64,000 bases of DNA from NCBI RefSeq assembly GCF_020149765.1, contig NZ_CP083809.1:1054001-1118000 (forward strand), in the 5' to 3' direction. Under the pieces are notes generated by a model that worked only from the letters and a program-made list of their open reading frames with translations, made no database searches and was not told where the DNA came from. The DNA is from Pantoea agglomerans. GTDB lineage: Bacteria; Pseudomonadota; Gammaproteobacteria; Enterobacterales; Enterobacteriaceae. A program made the position numbers and the translations under genes. This document shows, piece after piece, positions 39,481 through 53,465 of the stretch (its first letter is position 1; each line of letters begins with the position of its first letter).

Positions 39481-39852
39481 CTTTTAACTCCTTGATGAGC
39501 AATTCTTTATTGCGAATGATTTCACCCTGCAACACAGTGCATCAGGCGTTCGATGATGAAAATACTCTTTTTCTGATTATTGCGATGGGTTGAACTCATC
39601 GGGGCCCCGCGCGACGAAAACAGCGTGACGTCAAACAGGGAGAGCCTGCTGCAACATCCTGTCAGCCAGCCGGGGGGCGAAAATCGCGCATCACAAAGGT
39701 TAGCAGAACTGACGGGTTCTGCCGGGTTAACCGCACTTTCCGCCCTGTGCCACCTTTACGCACCGAACTCTCTTATCGCGATCGCCCCAACGTTTTCCTT
39801 TCAGCCAGCCTTTTATACTGCCAGCGCACCGAAGCTGAAAAAGGAACCGACA
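39481..39852. other. 372-bp divergent region between talA and maeB
   Basis: Carries the promoters of both genes. The in-frame upstream extension of maeB (from 39580) is not conserved and has no ribosome site. No operator or RNA element was recognised. Confidence 0.6.
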
Positions 39853-43928
<4,076 letters not shown>

Positions 43929-44138
43929 AGGCTGGTCCATTAGCGGATGATGTGCACAGTGTTATATCGTAACAGTATGCTCGCGGCGAGGGCGGAACCC
44001 TTTCAGCCCATTACTTTGTATGTCAGGTTGCTAACAGAAAAATTGCCGGTTTTTGTTCCGCGCTGCGCTAGCCGGGGTTGCACGCGGCGCCGAATGCGTG
44101 ATAATCAGCAAATTGTGCTTATTTGCAAGGTAAAGAAG

Positions 44139-44564
44139 ATGGAAATCCGCCCCTTCCGCCAGGAAGATTTTGAAGAGGTCATTACGCTCTGGGAGCGTTG
44201 CGATTTGTTACGTCCGTGGAACGATCCAGAGCTGGATATCGAACGCAAGATGAACCACGACGCGGACCTCTTTTTGGTTGCGGAAGTGGGCGGCGAAGTG
44301 GTCGGTACGCTAATGGGCGGCTATGACGGCCACCGCGGCTCCGCCTACTATCTGGCGGTGCATCCCGACTATCAGGGCCGCGGCTTCGCCAACGCGCTGA
44401 TGAACCGGCTGGAGAAAAAGCTGATCGCGCGCGGCTGTCCCAAAATCAACCTGATGGTGCGCGAAGAGAACGATCAGGTGGTGGCGTTCTACGAAAAGCT
44501 GGATTACGAACCGGTGGATTCGGTGCTGCTTGGCAAACGCCTGATTGAAGATCGGGAGTATTGA
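44139..44564 (+). CDS. ypeA: GNAT-family acetyltransferase YpeA
   Basis: A 141-residue cytoplasmic N-acetyltransferase, same length as E. coli YpeA and nearly identical in [21 protein letters not shown]. The acetyl-CoA loop is [25 protein letters not shown] precedes the ATG at 44139; the longer frame opening at 43947 covers the amiA promoter region. Substrate unknown. yfeZ follows with a 4-bp gap. Confidence 0.95.
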   Translation: MEIRPFRQEDFEEVITLWERCDLLRPWNDPELDIERKMNHDADLFLVAEVGGEVVGTLMGGYDGHRGSAYYLAVHPDYQGRGFANALMNRLEKKLIARGCPKINLMVREENDQVVAFYEKLDYEPVDSVLLGKRLIEDREY

Positions 44565-44568
44565 TGCG

Positions 44569-45021
44569 GTGAAGTATCTGCCGGATGAATATGACGGGAA
44601 AGGGCAGCTGCGGCTGCCGTTTCTTTTTTGGCTGACCCTGCTGCTGCTGGCGCGCACCTGGATCCTGCTGGTGATGGCGGGCGCGTCGCGCCAGCAGGGC
44701 AGCGATCTGCTGGGGCTGTTCTATCCCGATCGCCAGGCGTTCTGGCTCGGGCTGGCGCTCGGCGCGCCCGCGCTGATCGGCCTGCTGCTGACCGGCTATC
44801 GCGCGCGCTGGCCGCGGCTCTGGCAGGCGTGGCGCTGGGTGCTGTCGCTGTCGCTGGCGGTAAACCTGGCGTGGCAGGGGGCAACGTTTGCGTCTGGCGA
44901 TCTGCTCGCGTCGCCCTGGCCGCTGCTGCTGACGCTGTTCGACGGCCTGGCGCTGCTGTGGCTGCTGGTCAACGTCCGGCTGCGCGACTGCTTTCTGCCG
45001 GAACATCAGCTGGCGGAATAA
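44569..45021 (+). CDS. yfeZ: DUF2919 inner-membrane protein YfeZ
   Basis: A 150-residue membrane protein with about four hydrophobic segments, matching E. coli YfeZ (151 residues): MKYLPDEYDGKGQL, FWLTLLLLARTWILLV, GASRQQGSDLLGLFYPDR, LWLLVNVRLRDCFLPE. The start is GTG at 44569, 4 bp after ypeA, with GGGAG upstream, so it is coupled to ypeA. Function unknown. Confidence 0.85.
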   Translation: MKYLPDEYDGKGQLRLPFLFWLTLLLLARTWILLVMAGASRQQGSDLLGLFYPDRQAFWLGLALGAPALIGLLLTGYRARWPRLWQAWRWVLSLSLAVNLAWQGATFASGDLLASPWPLLLTLFDGLALLWLLVNVRLRDCFLPEHQLAE

Positions 45022-45046
45022 ACTTTTTTGCTGCTGGCGACTCCAA
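45019..45046 (+). promoter_or_regulatory. Possible sigma-E promoter of yfeY
   Basis: TAAACTT, 16 bp, then TCCAA resembles the sigma-E pattern GGAACTT-N15/16-TCTGA/TCAAA, 40 bp before yfeY, a reported sigma-E target in E. coli. The match is weak. Confidence 0.3.
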
Positions 45047-45085
45047 TGAGTTCTGCCGTTTGGCACAGTGTTAACAGGAGTTTTC

Positions 45086-45703
45086 ATGAAAGTTTTACCT
45101 ATTTCGCTGCTGGCGGCCGCCGCGCTGCTTAGCGGCTGCGCCAGTTCAGGGTCGGGTTCCGCCTCCGCATCCGACGTAAGCTGGTACAACCCGCTGAGCT
45201 ATCACTGGTCGTCGGCGCTGCCGTGGAACTGGTTTGGTTCATCGCTGACCGCCACCGAGCAGGGCGTCGGCGGCGTCGGCAGCGCCACCGCGATGAGCGA
45301 AAGCGCCATCAGCGACGGCCTGAAAGGCAACTACAAGCTGCGTCAGGGCATGCGCAGCGAGAACGGCGACGTTATCGCTTTCTGGCAGGCGCTCGACGAC
45401 GGACAGGTGAAACTCCAGATCAGCGGCGGCAGCAGCGTAGAGCGTATTGAGGTAACCGACAGCGATATCAGCGCGCAGGACGGCGCTAAAATCGGCGACG
45501 CTTTTAGCGACCGTTTCAGTAAGGCCTTTAACAACTGCAGGCTGGCGGGCGGCGCTGGCAATCACGACGTAGAGTGCCGCGCGCCGGGCAGCCAGCATCT
45601 CTCCTACGTATACAGCGGCGACTGGCACGGCCCGGACGGTTTGATGCCGTCAGACGACGTGCTGAAAAGCTGGAAGTTGAGTAAAATTATCTGGCAGCGC
45701 TAA
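45086..45703 (+). CDS. yfeY: DUF1131 lipoprotein YfeY
   Basis: A 205-residue lipoprotein: signal peptide with lipobox LLSGC (Cys near 18), a serine-rich linker, then the conserved domain (WNWFGSSLTATEQGVGGV, LKGNYKLRQGMRSENGDV, KIGDAFSDRFSKAFNNC, YSGDWHGPDGLMPSDDVLK, W-x-x-SKIIW). It matches E. coli YfeY, about 191 residues. CAGGAG precedes the ATG; the chosen start is 18 bp inside a longer frame. Role in the envelope is unknown. Confidence 0.92.
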   Translation: MKVLPISLLAAAALLSGCASSGSGSASASDVSWYNPLSYHWSSALPWNWFGSSLTATEQGVGGVGSATAMSESAISDGLKGNYKLRQGMRSENGDVIAFWQALDDGQVKLQISGGSSVERIEVTDSDISAQDGAKIGDAFSDRFSKAFNNCRLAGGAGNHDVECRAPGSQHLSYVYSGDWHGPDGLMPSDDVLKSWKLSKIIWQR

Positions 45704-45711
45704 CGTCCTGA

Positions 45712-45736
45712 GCGTCAGCGCTTTCCCGCCTGACGC
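45712..45736 (+). terminator. Hairpin after yfeY
   Basis: GCGTCAG / CTGACGC stem of seven bp with an 11-base loop, 9 bp past the stop; no T run, so a weak terminator at best. Confidence 0.4.
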
Positions 45737-45880
45737 ATAAACTCTTGCGCCCGCTTATGCCATTTTCGACTTTGAAATCATCAAACGATATATAAAACCG
45801 CTACTGCTTTTCATGGGGTTATAAATACACTGGGCGAACGGCTGGCATAAGCCGGATCTCTTGTTTTCTCAGGGTGCCCA

Positions 45881-46897
45881 ATGACCAAAAGAACGATGAA
45901 AAATATCGTTGGCGGTATCGCCTTGTCGCTTAGCCTTGCGGGCGCGGCCGGTGCCACCGAACTGCTTAATAGCTCGTATGACGTTGCGCGCGAGCTGTTT
46001 GTCGCCCTGAATGCACCGTTCCAGAAAGAGTGGGATGCCAGCCATCCCGATGATAAACTCACCATTAAAATGTCACACGCCGGTTCGTCGAAACAGGCGC
46101 TGGCGATCCTGCAGGGGCTGCGCGCTGACGTCGTCACCTATAACCAGGTTACCGACGTGCAGGTGCTGCACGATAAAGGCAATCTGGTCGCGGCCGACTG
46201 GCAAAGCCGCCTGCCGAACAACAGCTCCCCCTTTTACTCCACCATGGCGTTTCTGGTGCGCAAGGGCAATCCGAAGCAGATTCACGACTGGGCCGATCTG
46301 GGCCGCGACGGCGTGAAGCTGGTCTTCCCGAATCCAAAAACCTCCGGCAACGGCCGCTATACCTGGCTGGCGGCCTGGGGCGCGACCAGCAAAGCCAACG
46401 GCGGAGACGAAGCGAAAACCCGCGCCTTTATGGCGCAGTTTCTGAAGAACGTCGAGGTGTTCGACACCGGCGGACGCGGCGCGACCACGACCTTCGCCGA
46501 ACGCGGCCTCGGCGACGTGCTGATCAGCTTTGAATCTGAGGTTAACAATATCCGTAACCAGTACGGCAAAGATGAGTATGAAGTCGTGGTGCCGAAAACG
46601 GATATTCTCGCTGAGTTTCCGGTGGCCTGGGTCGATAAAAACGTCGAGCATAATCACACCGCCGACGCGGCGAAAGCCTATCTCAACTACCTCTACTCGC
46701 CCCAGGCGCAGCAAATCGTCACTGATTTCTACTACCGCGTGAACAACCCGCAGCTGATGGGCGAGCATCAGGATCGCTTCCCGCAGACGCAGCTGTTTCG
46801 CGTAGAAGATCAGTTTGGCGGCTGGGATAAGGCGATGAAAACCCACTTCGCCAGCGGTGGCGAGCTGGATCAACTGTTATCAGCGGGGCGTGGATAA
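45881..46897 (+). CDS. cysP: Thiosulfate/sulfate-binding periplasmic protein CysP
   Basis: CysP captures thiosulfate/sulfate for the CysTWA importer. The 338-residue protein has a signal peptide (ending near AGA-TELLN) and the family blocks [49 protein letters not shown] and [19 protein letters not shown]. Length equals E. coli CysP (338). The 177-bp upstream region should carry the CysB-dependent promoter. Its stop overlaps cysT (TAATG). Confidence 0.97.
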   Translation: MTKRTMKNIVGGIALSLSLAGAAGATELLNSSYDVARELFVALNAPFQKEWDASHPDDKLTIKMSHAGSSKQALAILQGLRADVVTYNQVTDVQVLHDKGNLVAADWQSRLPNNSSPFYSTMAFLVRKGNPKQIHDWADLGRDGVKLVFPNPKTSGNGRYTWLAAWGATSKANGGDEAKTRAFMAQFLKNVEVFDTGGRGATTTFAERGLGDVLISFESEVNNIRNQYGKDEYEVVVPKTDILAEFPVAWVDKNVEHNHTADAAKAYLNYLYSPQAQQIVTDFYYRVNNPQLMGEHQDRFPQTQLFRVEDQFGGWDKAMKTHFASGGELDQLLSAGRG

Positions 46898-47733
46898 TGT
46901 TTGCCTTAACTCAGAAGCGCGTCCTGCCGGGATTTGGTCTTAGCCTCGGCACCAGCCTGCTGTTTACCTGTTTAATTCTCCTGCTGCCGATCAGCGCGCT
47001 GCTGATGCAGCTGTCGAAGATGACGCTGGCGCAGTACTGGGAAGTGATCAGCAATCCGCAGCTGGTAGCGGCCTATAAAGTGACGCTGCTATCGGCGGGC
47101 GTCGCGTCGCTGTTTAACGCGGTGTTCGGCATGATTATGGCGTGGATCCTGACGCGCTATCGCTTTCCCGGCCGCACGCTGCTGGATGGCCTGGTGGATC
47201 TGCCGTTCGCGCTGCCTACGGCGGTGGCGGGCCTGACGCTGGCCGGTCTCTTCTCGGTGAACGGCTGGTACGGCGAGTGGATCTATAACGCCTTCGGCAT
47301 CAAAGTTTCCTATACCTGGCTCGGCATCGCCGTCGCCATGGCCTTTACCAGCATTCCCTTCGTGGTGCGCACCGTTCAGCCGGTGCTGGAAGAGCTGGGG
47401 CCGGAATATGAAGAGGCGGCGCAGACGCTGGGTGCGACTCCCTGGCAGAGCTTCCGCCGCGTGGTGCTGCCGGAAGTGGCGCCTGCGCTGCTGGCGGGCA
47501 CCGCGCTCTCCTTTACCCGCAGCATCGGCGAGTTCGGCGCGGTGATTTTTATCGCCGGTAATATCGCCTGGAAAACCGAGGTCACCTCGCTAATGATTTT
47601 CGTGCGTTTGCAGGAGTTCGACTATCCGGCCGCCAGCGCTATCGCCTCGGTGATTCTGGCCGCGTCGCTGGTGCTGCTGTTTGCCATTAACACCCTGCAG
47701 AGCCGCTTCGGCCGCCGACTGGGAGGTCACTAA
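46897..47733 (+). CDS. cysT: Sulfate/thiosulfate ABC permease CysT (CysU)
   Basis: A 278-residue inner-membrane permease, one half of the sulfate/thiosulfate channel. Six hydrophobic segments and the EAA loop YEEAAQTLGATPWQSFRRVVLP around residue 170. It shares overlapping stop/start bases with cysP and cysW, so the operon is translationally coupled. Confidence 0.97.
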   Translation: MFALTQKRVLPGFGLSLGTSLLFTCLILLLPISALLMQLSKMTLAQYWEVISNPQLVAAYKVTLLSAGVASLFNAVFGMIMAWILTRYRFPGRTLLDGLVDLPFALPTAVAGLTLAGLFSVNGWYGEWIYNAFGIKVSYTWLGIAVAMAFTSIPFVVRTVQPVLEELGPEYEEAAQTLGATPWQSFRRVVLPEVAPALLAGTALSFTRSIGEFGAVIFIAGNIAWKTEVTSLMIFVRLQEFDYPAASAIASVILAASLVLLFAINTLQSRFGRRLGGH

Positions 47734-48608
47734 TGGCGCATATTTCGCACATCAACGCCACCGACCGCCAGCCGTTTAACTGGAGCAAATGGCTACTGAT
47801 CGGCATCGGCGTGCTGGTATCGCTGCTGCTGCTGGTGGTGCCGATGATCTCTATCTTCTACGAAGCCCTGAAGATGGGACTGGGCGTCGCCTTCCAGAAC
47901 CTCGGCGACAGCGACATGCTGCACGCCATCTGGCTGACGGTGCTGGTGGCGCTGATTACCGTGCCGGTCAATCTGGTGTTCGGTACGCTGCTCGCCTGGC
48001 TGGTTACGCGCTTTAACTTTCCCGGCCGCCAGCTGCTGCTGACGCTGTTTGATATCCCGTTCGCCGTGTCGCCGGTGGTGGCAGGGCTGATGTATCTGCT
48101 GTTCTGGGGCGTCAACGGCCCGGCAGGCAGCTGGCTCGACGCGCATAACATTCAGGTGATGTTCGCCTGGCCCGGCATGGTGCTGGCCACCGTGTTCGTA
48201 ACCTGTCCTTTTGTGGTGCGCGAGCTGGTGCCGGTGATGCTGAGCCAGGGCAGCCAGGAAGATGAGGCGGCGATCCTGCTCGGCGCCTCCGGCTGGCAGA
48301 TGTTCCGCCGCGTAACGCTGCCGAACATTCGCTGGGCGATGCTCTACGGCGTGGTGCTGACCAACGCGCGCACCCTGGGCGAGTTCGGCGCGGTCTCGGT
48401 GGTGTCGGGATCGATTCGCGGCGAAACCTATACGCTGCCGCTGCAAATTGAATTACTGCATCAGGATTACAACGTGGTGGGCGCTTTTACCGCCGCCGCG
48501 CTGCTGACGCTGATGGCAATTGTGACGCTGTTTCTGAAAAGCATGCTGCAGTGGCGTTTAGAACAACAGCAGCATCGCCTGCAACAGGAGGAAAATCATG
48601 AGCATTGA
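47733..48608 (+). CDS. cysW: Sulfate/thiosulfate ABC permease CysW
   Basis: A 291-residue inner-membrane permease, the second half of the channel. EAA loop [23 protein letters not shown] near residue 180. Its 3' end overlaps cysA by 11 bp. Matches E. coli CysW in length (291) and order. Confidence 0.97.
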   Translation: MAHISHINATDRQPFNWSKWLLIGIGVLVSLLLLVVPMISIFYEALKMGLGVAFQNLGDSDMLHAIWLTVLVALITVPVNLVFGTLLAWLVTRFNFPGRQLLLTLFDIPFAVSPVVAGLMYLLFWGVNGPAGSWLDAHNIQVMFAWPGMVLATVFVTCPFVVRELVPVMLSQGSQEDEAAILLGASGWQMFRRVTLPNIRWAMLYGVVLTNARTLGEFGAVSVVSGSIRGETYTLPLQIELLHQDYNVVGAFTAAALLTLMAIVTLFLKSMLQWRLEQQQHRLQQEENHEH

Positions 48609-49686
48609 GATTAAACAGATCAACAAATCTTTCGGCCGCACCCCGGTGTTGAACGATATCTCTCTGGATATTCCTTCTGGCCAGATGGTGGCGCTGCTGG
48701 GCCCGTCCGGCTCCGGGAAAACCACGCTGTTGCGTATTATCGCCGGGCTGGAGCACCAGAACAGCGGGCAGATCCGCTTTCACAATAAAGACGTCAGCGC
48801 GCTGCACGCCCGCGACCGCCAGGTCGGCTTCGTGTTTCAGCACTATGCGCTGTTCCGCCATATGACGGTGTTTGACAATATCGCCTTCGGCCTGACGGTG
48901 CTGCCGCGCCGTGAACGTCCTTCTTCCGCAGAGATTAAACAGCGCGTCACCCGCCTGCTGGAGATGGTGCAGCTGGCGCATCTGGCGAACCGCTTCCCGG
49001 CGCAGCTGTCGGGCGGCCAGAAGCAGCGCGTGGCGCTGGCGCGTGCGCTGGCGGTTGAACCGCAGATCCTGCTGCTTGACGAACCTTTCGGCGCGCTGGA
49101 CGCGCAGGTGCGTAAAGAGCTGCGCCGCTGGCTGCGTCAGCTGCATGAAGAGCTGAAGTTCACCAGCGTCTTCGTCACCCACGATCAGGAAGAGGCGATG
49201 GAAGTGGCCGACCGCGTGGTGGTGATGAGCCAGGGCAATATCGAGCAGGTAGGCACGCCGGATGAGGTGTGGCGCGATCCCGCCACCCGCTTTGTGCTGG
49301 AGTTCCTCGGCGAAGTGAACCGCTTCGACGGCGAAGTCCACGGCTCGCAGTTCCACGTTGGCGCGCACCACTGGCCGCTGGGCTACACCCCGGCTCATCA
49401 GGGCGCGGTCGAACTTTTCCTGCGCCCGTGGGAAATTGACGTCTCCCGTCAGAGCAGCCTGGAGACGCCGCTGCCGGTCCAGATCCTTGAGGTGAGCCCG
49501 CGCGGCCACTTCTGGCAGCTGGTGGTTCAGCCGACCGGCTGGCAGAGCGAGCCGTTTTCGCTGGTGTTTGACGGCGAAAGAAGCGCGCCGGTGCGCGGCG
49601 AACGGCTGTTCGTCGGCCTACAGCAGGCGCGCCTCTATCAGGGGGCAACGCCGCTGCGCGCTGTTGCCTTTGCCGAGAGCGCCTGA
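48598..49686 (+). CDS. cysA: Sulfate/thiosulfate ABC ATPase CysA
   Basis: A 362-residue ATPase that drives sulfate/thiosulfate import. Walker [10 protein letters not shown], signature LSGGQKQR, Walker [13 protein letters not shown] and VTHDQEEA are intact, followed by a TOBE-type C-terminal domain. AGGAGG just before the ATG is strong. A perfect terminator follows, then cysM. Confidence 0.97.
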   Translation: MSIEIKQINKSFGRTPVLNDISLDIPSGQMVALLGPSGSGKTTLLRIIAGLEHQNSGQIRFHNKDVSALHARDRQVGFVFQHYALFRHMTVFDNIAFGLTVLPRRERPSSAEIKQRVTRLLEMVQLAHLANRFPAQLSGGQKQRVALARALAVEPQILLLDEPFGALDAQVRKELRRWLRQLHEELKFTSVFVTHDQEEAMEVADRVVVMSQGNIEQVGTPDEVWRDPATRFVLEFLGEVNRFDGEVHGSQFHVGAHHWPLGYTPAHQGAVELFLRPWEIDVSRQSSLETPLPVQILEVSPRGHFWQLVVQPTGWQSEPFSLVFDGERSAPVRGERLFVGLQQARLYQGATPLRAVAFAESA

Positions 49687-49705
49687 TATTTTCTCACGCG
49701 ACAGC

Positions 49706-49732
49706 GGGCGGGAATTATCCCGCCCTTTTTTT
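49706..49732 (+). terminator. Intrinsic terminator between cysA and cysM
   Basis: GGGCGGGA-ATTA-TCCCGCCC, eight-bp stem followed by seven T. cysM starts 30 bp on, so it probably acts as a partial terminator within the cysPTWA-M cluster. Confidence 0.92.
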
Positions 49733-49761
49733 GTTCGCTTAGCTTCGCCGGGAAACGCACC

Positions 49762-50643
49762 TTGACCACTCTGCAAAATACCATCGGCAATACGCCGCTG
49801 ATCAAACTCCAGCGCCTGACGCCCGCCAACGGCAGCGAAATCTGGCTCAAGCTGGAAGGCAATAATCCCGCTGGATCCGTCAAGGATCGCGCGGCCTGGT
49901 CGATGATCAATCAGGCGGAGCGGCGAGGTGATATCGCCCCTGGCGACCGCCTGATTGAGGCCACCAGCGGCAATACCGGTATCGCGCTGGCGATGATCGC
50001 CGCGATGAAGGGCTACGCGCTGCGCTTGCTGATGCCTGAGAATATGAGCCAGGAGCGGCAGGACGCGATGCGCGCCTACGGCGCCGAACTGGTGCTGGTA
50101 AGCCGCGAGCAGGGCATGGAGGGGGCGCGCGATATGGCGCTGGCGATGATGGCGCGCGGCGAAGGGCATGTGCTCGACCAGTTTAATAATCCCGACAATC
50201 CGCTTGGCCACTACCAGACCACCGGCCCGGAAATCTGGCAGCAGAGCGCCGGCCGCCTGACCCACTTCGTCTCCAGCATGGGCACCACCGGCACCATTAC
50301 CGGCGTTGGCCGCTATCTGAAAGAGCAAAGCGACAGCGTCGCCATTGTTGGCCTGCAGCCGAAAGAGGGCAGCGCCATACCCGGCATCCGCCGCTGGCCG
50401 CAGGCCTATCTGCCGGGCATCTATCGGCCCGAGCTGGTGGATGAGGTAATCGATATGGGGCAGTCCGAGGCGGAAGAGACGATGCGGGCGCTGGCGCGGC
50501 GTGAAGGCATCTTCTGCGGCGTCAGCTCGGGCGGCGCCGTGGCGGGCGCGCTGCGTATCGCTCAGGCGCGTCCCGGCAGCATTATCGTCGCTATTGTCTG
50601 CGATCGCGGCGACCGCTACCTTTCGACTGGCGTCTATCGCTAA
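49762..50643 (+). CDS. cysM: Cysteine synthase B
   Basis: CysM is the PLP-dependent O-acetylserine sulfhydrylase that uses sulfide or thiosulfate. The 293-residue protein has PLP lysine in NNPAGSVKDRAAW, the [16 protein letters not shown] substrate loop, and GTTGTITGVGRYL with the phosphate cup. The start is TTG at 49762 with GGGA eight bp upstream; E. coli CysM is 303 residues, about ten longer at the C-terminus. Its position after cysPTWA fits thiosulfate assimilation. Confidence 0.96.
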   Translation: MTTLQNTIGNTPLIKLQRLTPANGSEIWLKLEGNNPAGSVKDRAAWSMINQAERRGDIAPGDRLIEATSGNTGIALAMIAAMKGYALRLLMPENMSQERQDAMRAYGAELVLVSREQGMEGARDMALAMMARGEGHVLDQFNNPDNPLGHYQTTGPEIWQQSAGRLTHFVSSMGTTGTITGVGRYLKEQSDSVAIVGLQPKEGSAIPGIRRWPQAYLPGIYRPELVDEVIDMGQSEAEETMRALARREGIFCGVSSGGAVAGALRIAQARPGSIIVAIVCDRGDRYLSTGVYR

Positions 50644-50654
50644 TCTCTCTCTTA

Positions 50655-50696
50655 AACGGCCCGGATGCAGCTGACCGCTGCTGCCGGGCCGTTTTT
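50655..50696 (+). terminator. Intrinsic terminator after cysM
   Basis: AACGGCCCGG / CCGGGCCGTT stem of ten bp with a 19-base loop that itself can fold, followed by five T. Confidence 0.88.
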
Positions 50697-50810
50697 GTCT
50701 ATAGTCATCCTGAGCATCGTCTGACGTCTGATCTGTAAGGAACGCGTAAAACCGGCTGCGTCCGACGCCTGCTCAGGAGAAAATAGCGGCAATTCAGGCG
50801 AGAGACCCCT

Positions 50811-51491
50811 ATGAAAATTTTATTAGTTGATGACGATGCGGAGCTGGGCACCATGCTCAGCCAGTACCTTATTGCTGAAGGCTTTGAAACCCAGCTGGTG
50901 CTCACCGGCAGCGCCGGGATCGAAGGCGCGCTCTCCGGCCGCTACACCGCGATGATCCTCGATATTATGCTGCCCGATATGAGCGGCATCGATGTGCTGC
51001 GGCAGGTGCGACAGAACAGTCGCCTGCCGGTAATCATGCTGACCGCCAAAGGGGACAATATCGATCGCGTTATTGGACTGGAGATGGGCGCGGACGACTA
51101 TATGCCCAAACCCTGCTATCCGCGCGAGCTGGTTGCGCGGCTGCGCGCCGTGCTGCGCCGCTTTGAGGAGCAGACGCCGCAGCCAGATAAAAAAGAGCTG
51201 CTGCGCTGGGGCGAACTCACCCTCAATCCCGCCACGCGCATTACTGAATGGCAGGGTAAAACCTTCGATCTTACCGCCTCGGAATTTAACCTGCTGGATC
51301 TGCTGATGCGCGCGCCGGACCGCGTGGTGTCGAAAGATGAGCTGTCGGAGAAAGGGCTCGGCCGTCCGCGTGAAGCCTACGATCGCAGCGTTGACGTGCA
51401 TATCAGCAACATCCGTCAGAAGCTGGCGGCGCTTACGGCTGACAGCGTGAATATCGAAACGGTGCGCAGCATCGGTTACCGCATTCGATGA
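50811..51491 (+). CDS. OmpR/PhoB-family response regulator (CpxR-like)
   Basis: A 226-residue response regulator. Receiver domain with acidic pocket LVDDD, phosphoacceptor D51 in ILDIMLPDMSGIDVL and the conserved K100 in DDYMPKP; C-terminal winged helix (LTASEFNLLDLLMRAPDRVVSKDELSE, DRSVDVHISNIRQKL, RSIGYRIR). It resembles CpxR, but the true cpxRA would be elsewhere, so I treat it as a CpxR-type paralogue. The stop overlaps the kinase start by 4 bp. Target genes unknown. Confidence 0.85.
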   Translation: MKILLVDDDAELGTMLSQYLIAEGFETQLVLTGSAGIEGALSGRYTAMILDIMLPDMSGIDVLRQVRQNSRLPVIMLTAKGDNIDRVIGLEMGADDYMPKPCYPRELVARLRAVLRRFEEQTPQPDKKELLRWGELTLNPATRITEWQGKTFDLTASEFNLLDLLMRAPDRVVSKDELSEKGLGRPREAYDRSVDVHISNIRQKLAALTADSVNIETVRSIGYRIR

Positions 51492-52852
51492 AGCAGAACT
51501 ACCGTGGGCGCATGTTCTGGAAGATTTTAATCGGCTTCTGGATCGTGTTCGTTATTATCAGCCAGCTGCTCTGGCTCGGCTTCAGCATCGCCGGCAATCG
51601 CCACGAGCCGCCGGAGATTATTGCCACGCGCCGCATCGTTAATCTGCAGATGGCCTCCGCCGTATCGGTGCTGGAGCGGGGCGGGCCTGGCTCGCTGAAC
51701 GATATGATGGCGGACTGGGAGCCTAACGATCGTCAGTTCTTTTCGGTGATCCAGCATGCGCGCCCGGCCCATTCTGAAACGCTGCCGGCAACCTTTAGCC
51801 CGCCGTTTCAGGGCAAATTCCCTGATGTGATCGTACGCTGGGTAAAAGGCGCGGACGGAAAAGAGTATGAGCTGCGCTATAACGTCAAAGGGCTGCGCGA
51901 AGACAGTTCGATGGGCATGGACGGGCCGCGCCGCATTCTTAATATTCCTGAGCCGATGTTTATTTTCGCCGGGACGGTCGGGCTGTTGTTTAGTCTGCTG
52001 CTGGCGTGGAACCTGACGCGGCCGATGCGTCAGCTGCGCGAGGGCTTTTCTCGCGTCTCTAACGGCGATCTCAGCGTGCGGCTCTATCCCATGATGCGTA
52101 AGCGCCATGATGAGCTTTCCAACGTAGCGGAGGCGTTTGACGCCATGGTTGAGCGGCTCGATACCCTGGTGCGCGCGCGTGAGGAGCTGCTGCATGATAT
52201 TTCCCATGAACTGCGTTCGCCGCTGGCACGCCTGCAGCTGGCCACCGGCCTGGCGCGTCAGACGCCGGCCAGCGTAAGCGCCTCTCTGGATCGCATCGAC
52301 GAAGAGGCGCGGCGGCTGGATAAGATGATTGGCGAGCTGCTGACGCTGTCGCGCGCCGAGCATGAGTGCATGCCCGACGAGCAGTATTTCGATCTGACCG
52401 GTCTGGTACATGCGGTGGTAACCGACGTACGCTACGAGGCGCAAATTCCCGGCGTGCAGGTCGATTTCCTGGTTGATGAAAACGCTGATTACACCGTGCG
52501 CGGCAACGCCGAGCTGATCCGCCGCGGCATTGAGAATGTGCTGCGCAACGCGCTGCGTTTCTCGCTGCCCGGTCAGCATATTCAGGTCAGGCTTCAGGCG
52601 GAGCAGCAGTGGCTGGCGATTCGCGTACGCGATCAGGGGCCTGGGGTCGATGAGGAGAAGCTCTCCAGCATCTTCGATCCCTTTGTGCGGGTCAACTCGC
52701 CGCTGCTGGGCAAAGGCTATGGTCTGGGGCTGGCTATCGTACGCAAGGTGGTGCTGGCGCATCACGGCGAGGTGCAGGCGGTGAACCGCCCTGAGGGGGG
52801 GCTGGAGCTGACCATTCGTCTGCCGCGCTGGCAGGCGCAGGATAAGGCCTGA
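51488..52852 (+). CDS. CpxA-like sensor histidine kinase
   Basis: A 454-residue inner-membrane kinase: membrane helices near 14-35 and 157-175 enclosing a periplasmic sensor of about 120 residues, HAMP region to about 230, dimerisation/phosphoacceptor H240 in LLHDISHELRSPLARLQL, and an ATPase domain with RGIENVLRNALRF, DQGPGVDEEKLSSIFDPF and GLGLAIVRKVVLAHHG. The kinase core is CpxA-like; the sensor is not recognised. It is translationally coupled to the preceding regulator, and lies where E. coli has pdxK/yfeK. A symmetric terminator separates it from crr. Confidence 0.85.
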   Translation: MKQNYRGRMFWKILIGFWIVFVIISQLLWLGFSIAGNRHEPPEIIATRRIVNLQMASAVSVLERGGPGSLNDMMADWEPNDRQFFSVIQHARPAHSETLPATFSPPFQGKFPDVIVRWVKGADGKEYELRYNVKGLREDSSMGMDGPRRILNIPEPMFIFAGTVGLLFSLLLAWNLTRPMRQLREGFSRVSNGDLSVRLYPMMRKRHDELSNVAEAFDAMVERLDTLVRAREELLHDISHELRSPLARLQLATGLARQTPASVSASLDRIDEEARRLDKMIGELLTLSRAEHECMPDEQYFDLTGLVHAVVTDVRYEAQIPGVQVDFLVDENADYTVRGNAELIRRGIENVLRNALRFSLPGQHIQVRLQAEQQWLAIRVRDQGPGVDEEKLSSIFDPFVRVNSPLLGKGYGLGLAIVRKVVLAHHGEVQAVNRPEGGLELTIRLPRWQAQDKA

Positions 52853-52876
52853 CGCTGTGCGCCAGAGAACAGAAAC

Positions 52877-52905
52877 AAAAACGGCACCCAGTGGGTGCCG
52901 TTTTT
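52877..52905. terminator. Bidirectional terminator between the sensor kinase gene and crr
   Basis: AAAAACGGCACCC-AGT-GGGTGCCGTTTTT, a symmetric hairpin with A and T runs on both sides, serving convergent transcripts. Confidence 0.93.
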
Positions 52906-52919
52906 CTTAGCTGAATCTG

Positions 52920-53423
52920 TTACTTCTTGATGCGGATCACCGGCGTCTCGCCAACGGTAACCTGACCAGAGAGCTTAACCAGCTCTTTGATCTCGTCCAT
53001 GTTGGAGATCACAACAGGCGTCAGCGTAGATTTCGCTTTCTCTTCCAGCAGCGGCAAATCAAACTCGATCACAACATCGCCTTTCTTGACCTTCTGGCCT
53101 TCTTCCGCGATGCGCTTGAAGCCTTCGCCTTTCAGCTCGACGGTGTCGATACCGAAGTGCACAAACAACTCAATGCCGTTGTCAGACTCGATTGAAAACG
53201 CGTGGTTGGTTTCGAAAATCTTGCCGATGGTGCCATCGACCGGCGCAACCATTTTGTTGCCGGTTGGCTTGATGGCGATACCGTCGCCGACGATCTTCTC
53301 GGCAAACACCACATCCGGTACGTCTTCAATGTTTACGATTTCGCCTGACAGAGGCGCAACAATATCAATCGTCCCAGATGTGCTTTCTGATTTATTGCCA
53401 AAAAGCTTGTCAAGAAAACCCAT
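52920..53423 (-). CDS. crr: PTS glucose-specific enzyme IIA (EIIA-Glc)
   Basis: A 167-residue cytoplasmic phosphocarrier that takes phosphate from HPr, donates it to EIICB-Glc, and signals to adenylate cyclase and permeases. The active histidine is in [18 protein letters not shown], with [15 protein letters not shown] and [18 protein letters not shown] blocks. The E. coli protein is 169 residues. It is last in ptsH-ptsI-crr, 42 bp after ptsI. Confidence 0.98.
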   Translation of the reverse strand: MGFLDKLFGNKSESTSGTIDIVAPLSGEIVNIEDVPDVVFAEKIVGDGIAIKPTGNKMVAPVDGTIGKIFETNHAFSIESDNGIELFVHFGIDTVELKGEGFKRIAEEGQKVKKGDVVIEFDLPLLEEKAKSTLTPVVISNMDEIKELVKLSGQVTVGETPVIRIKK

Positions 53424-53465
53424 ATTCTTCTCCTAAACAGTATTGTTGGGCCAGCGTCTCGTGGA

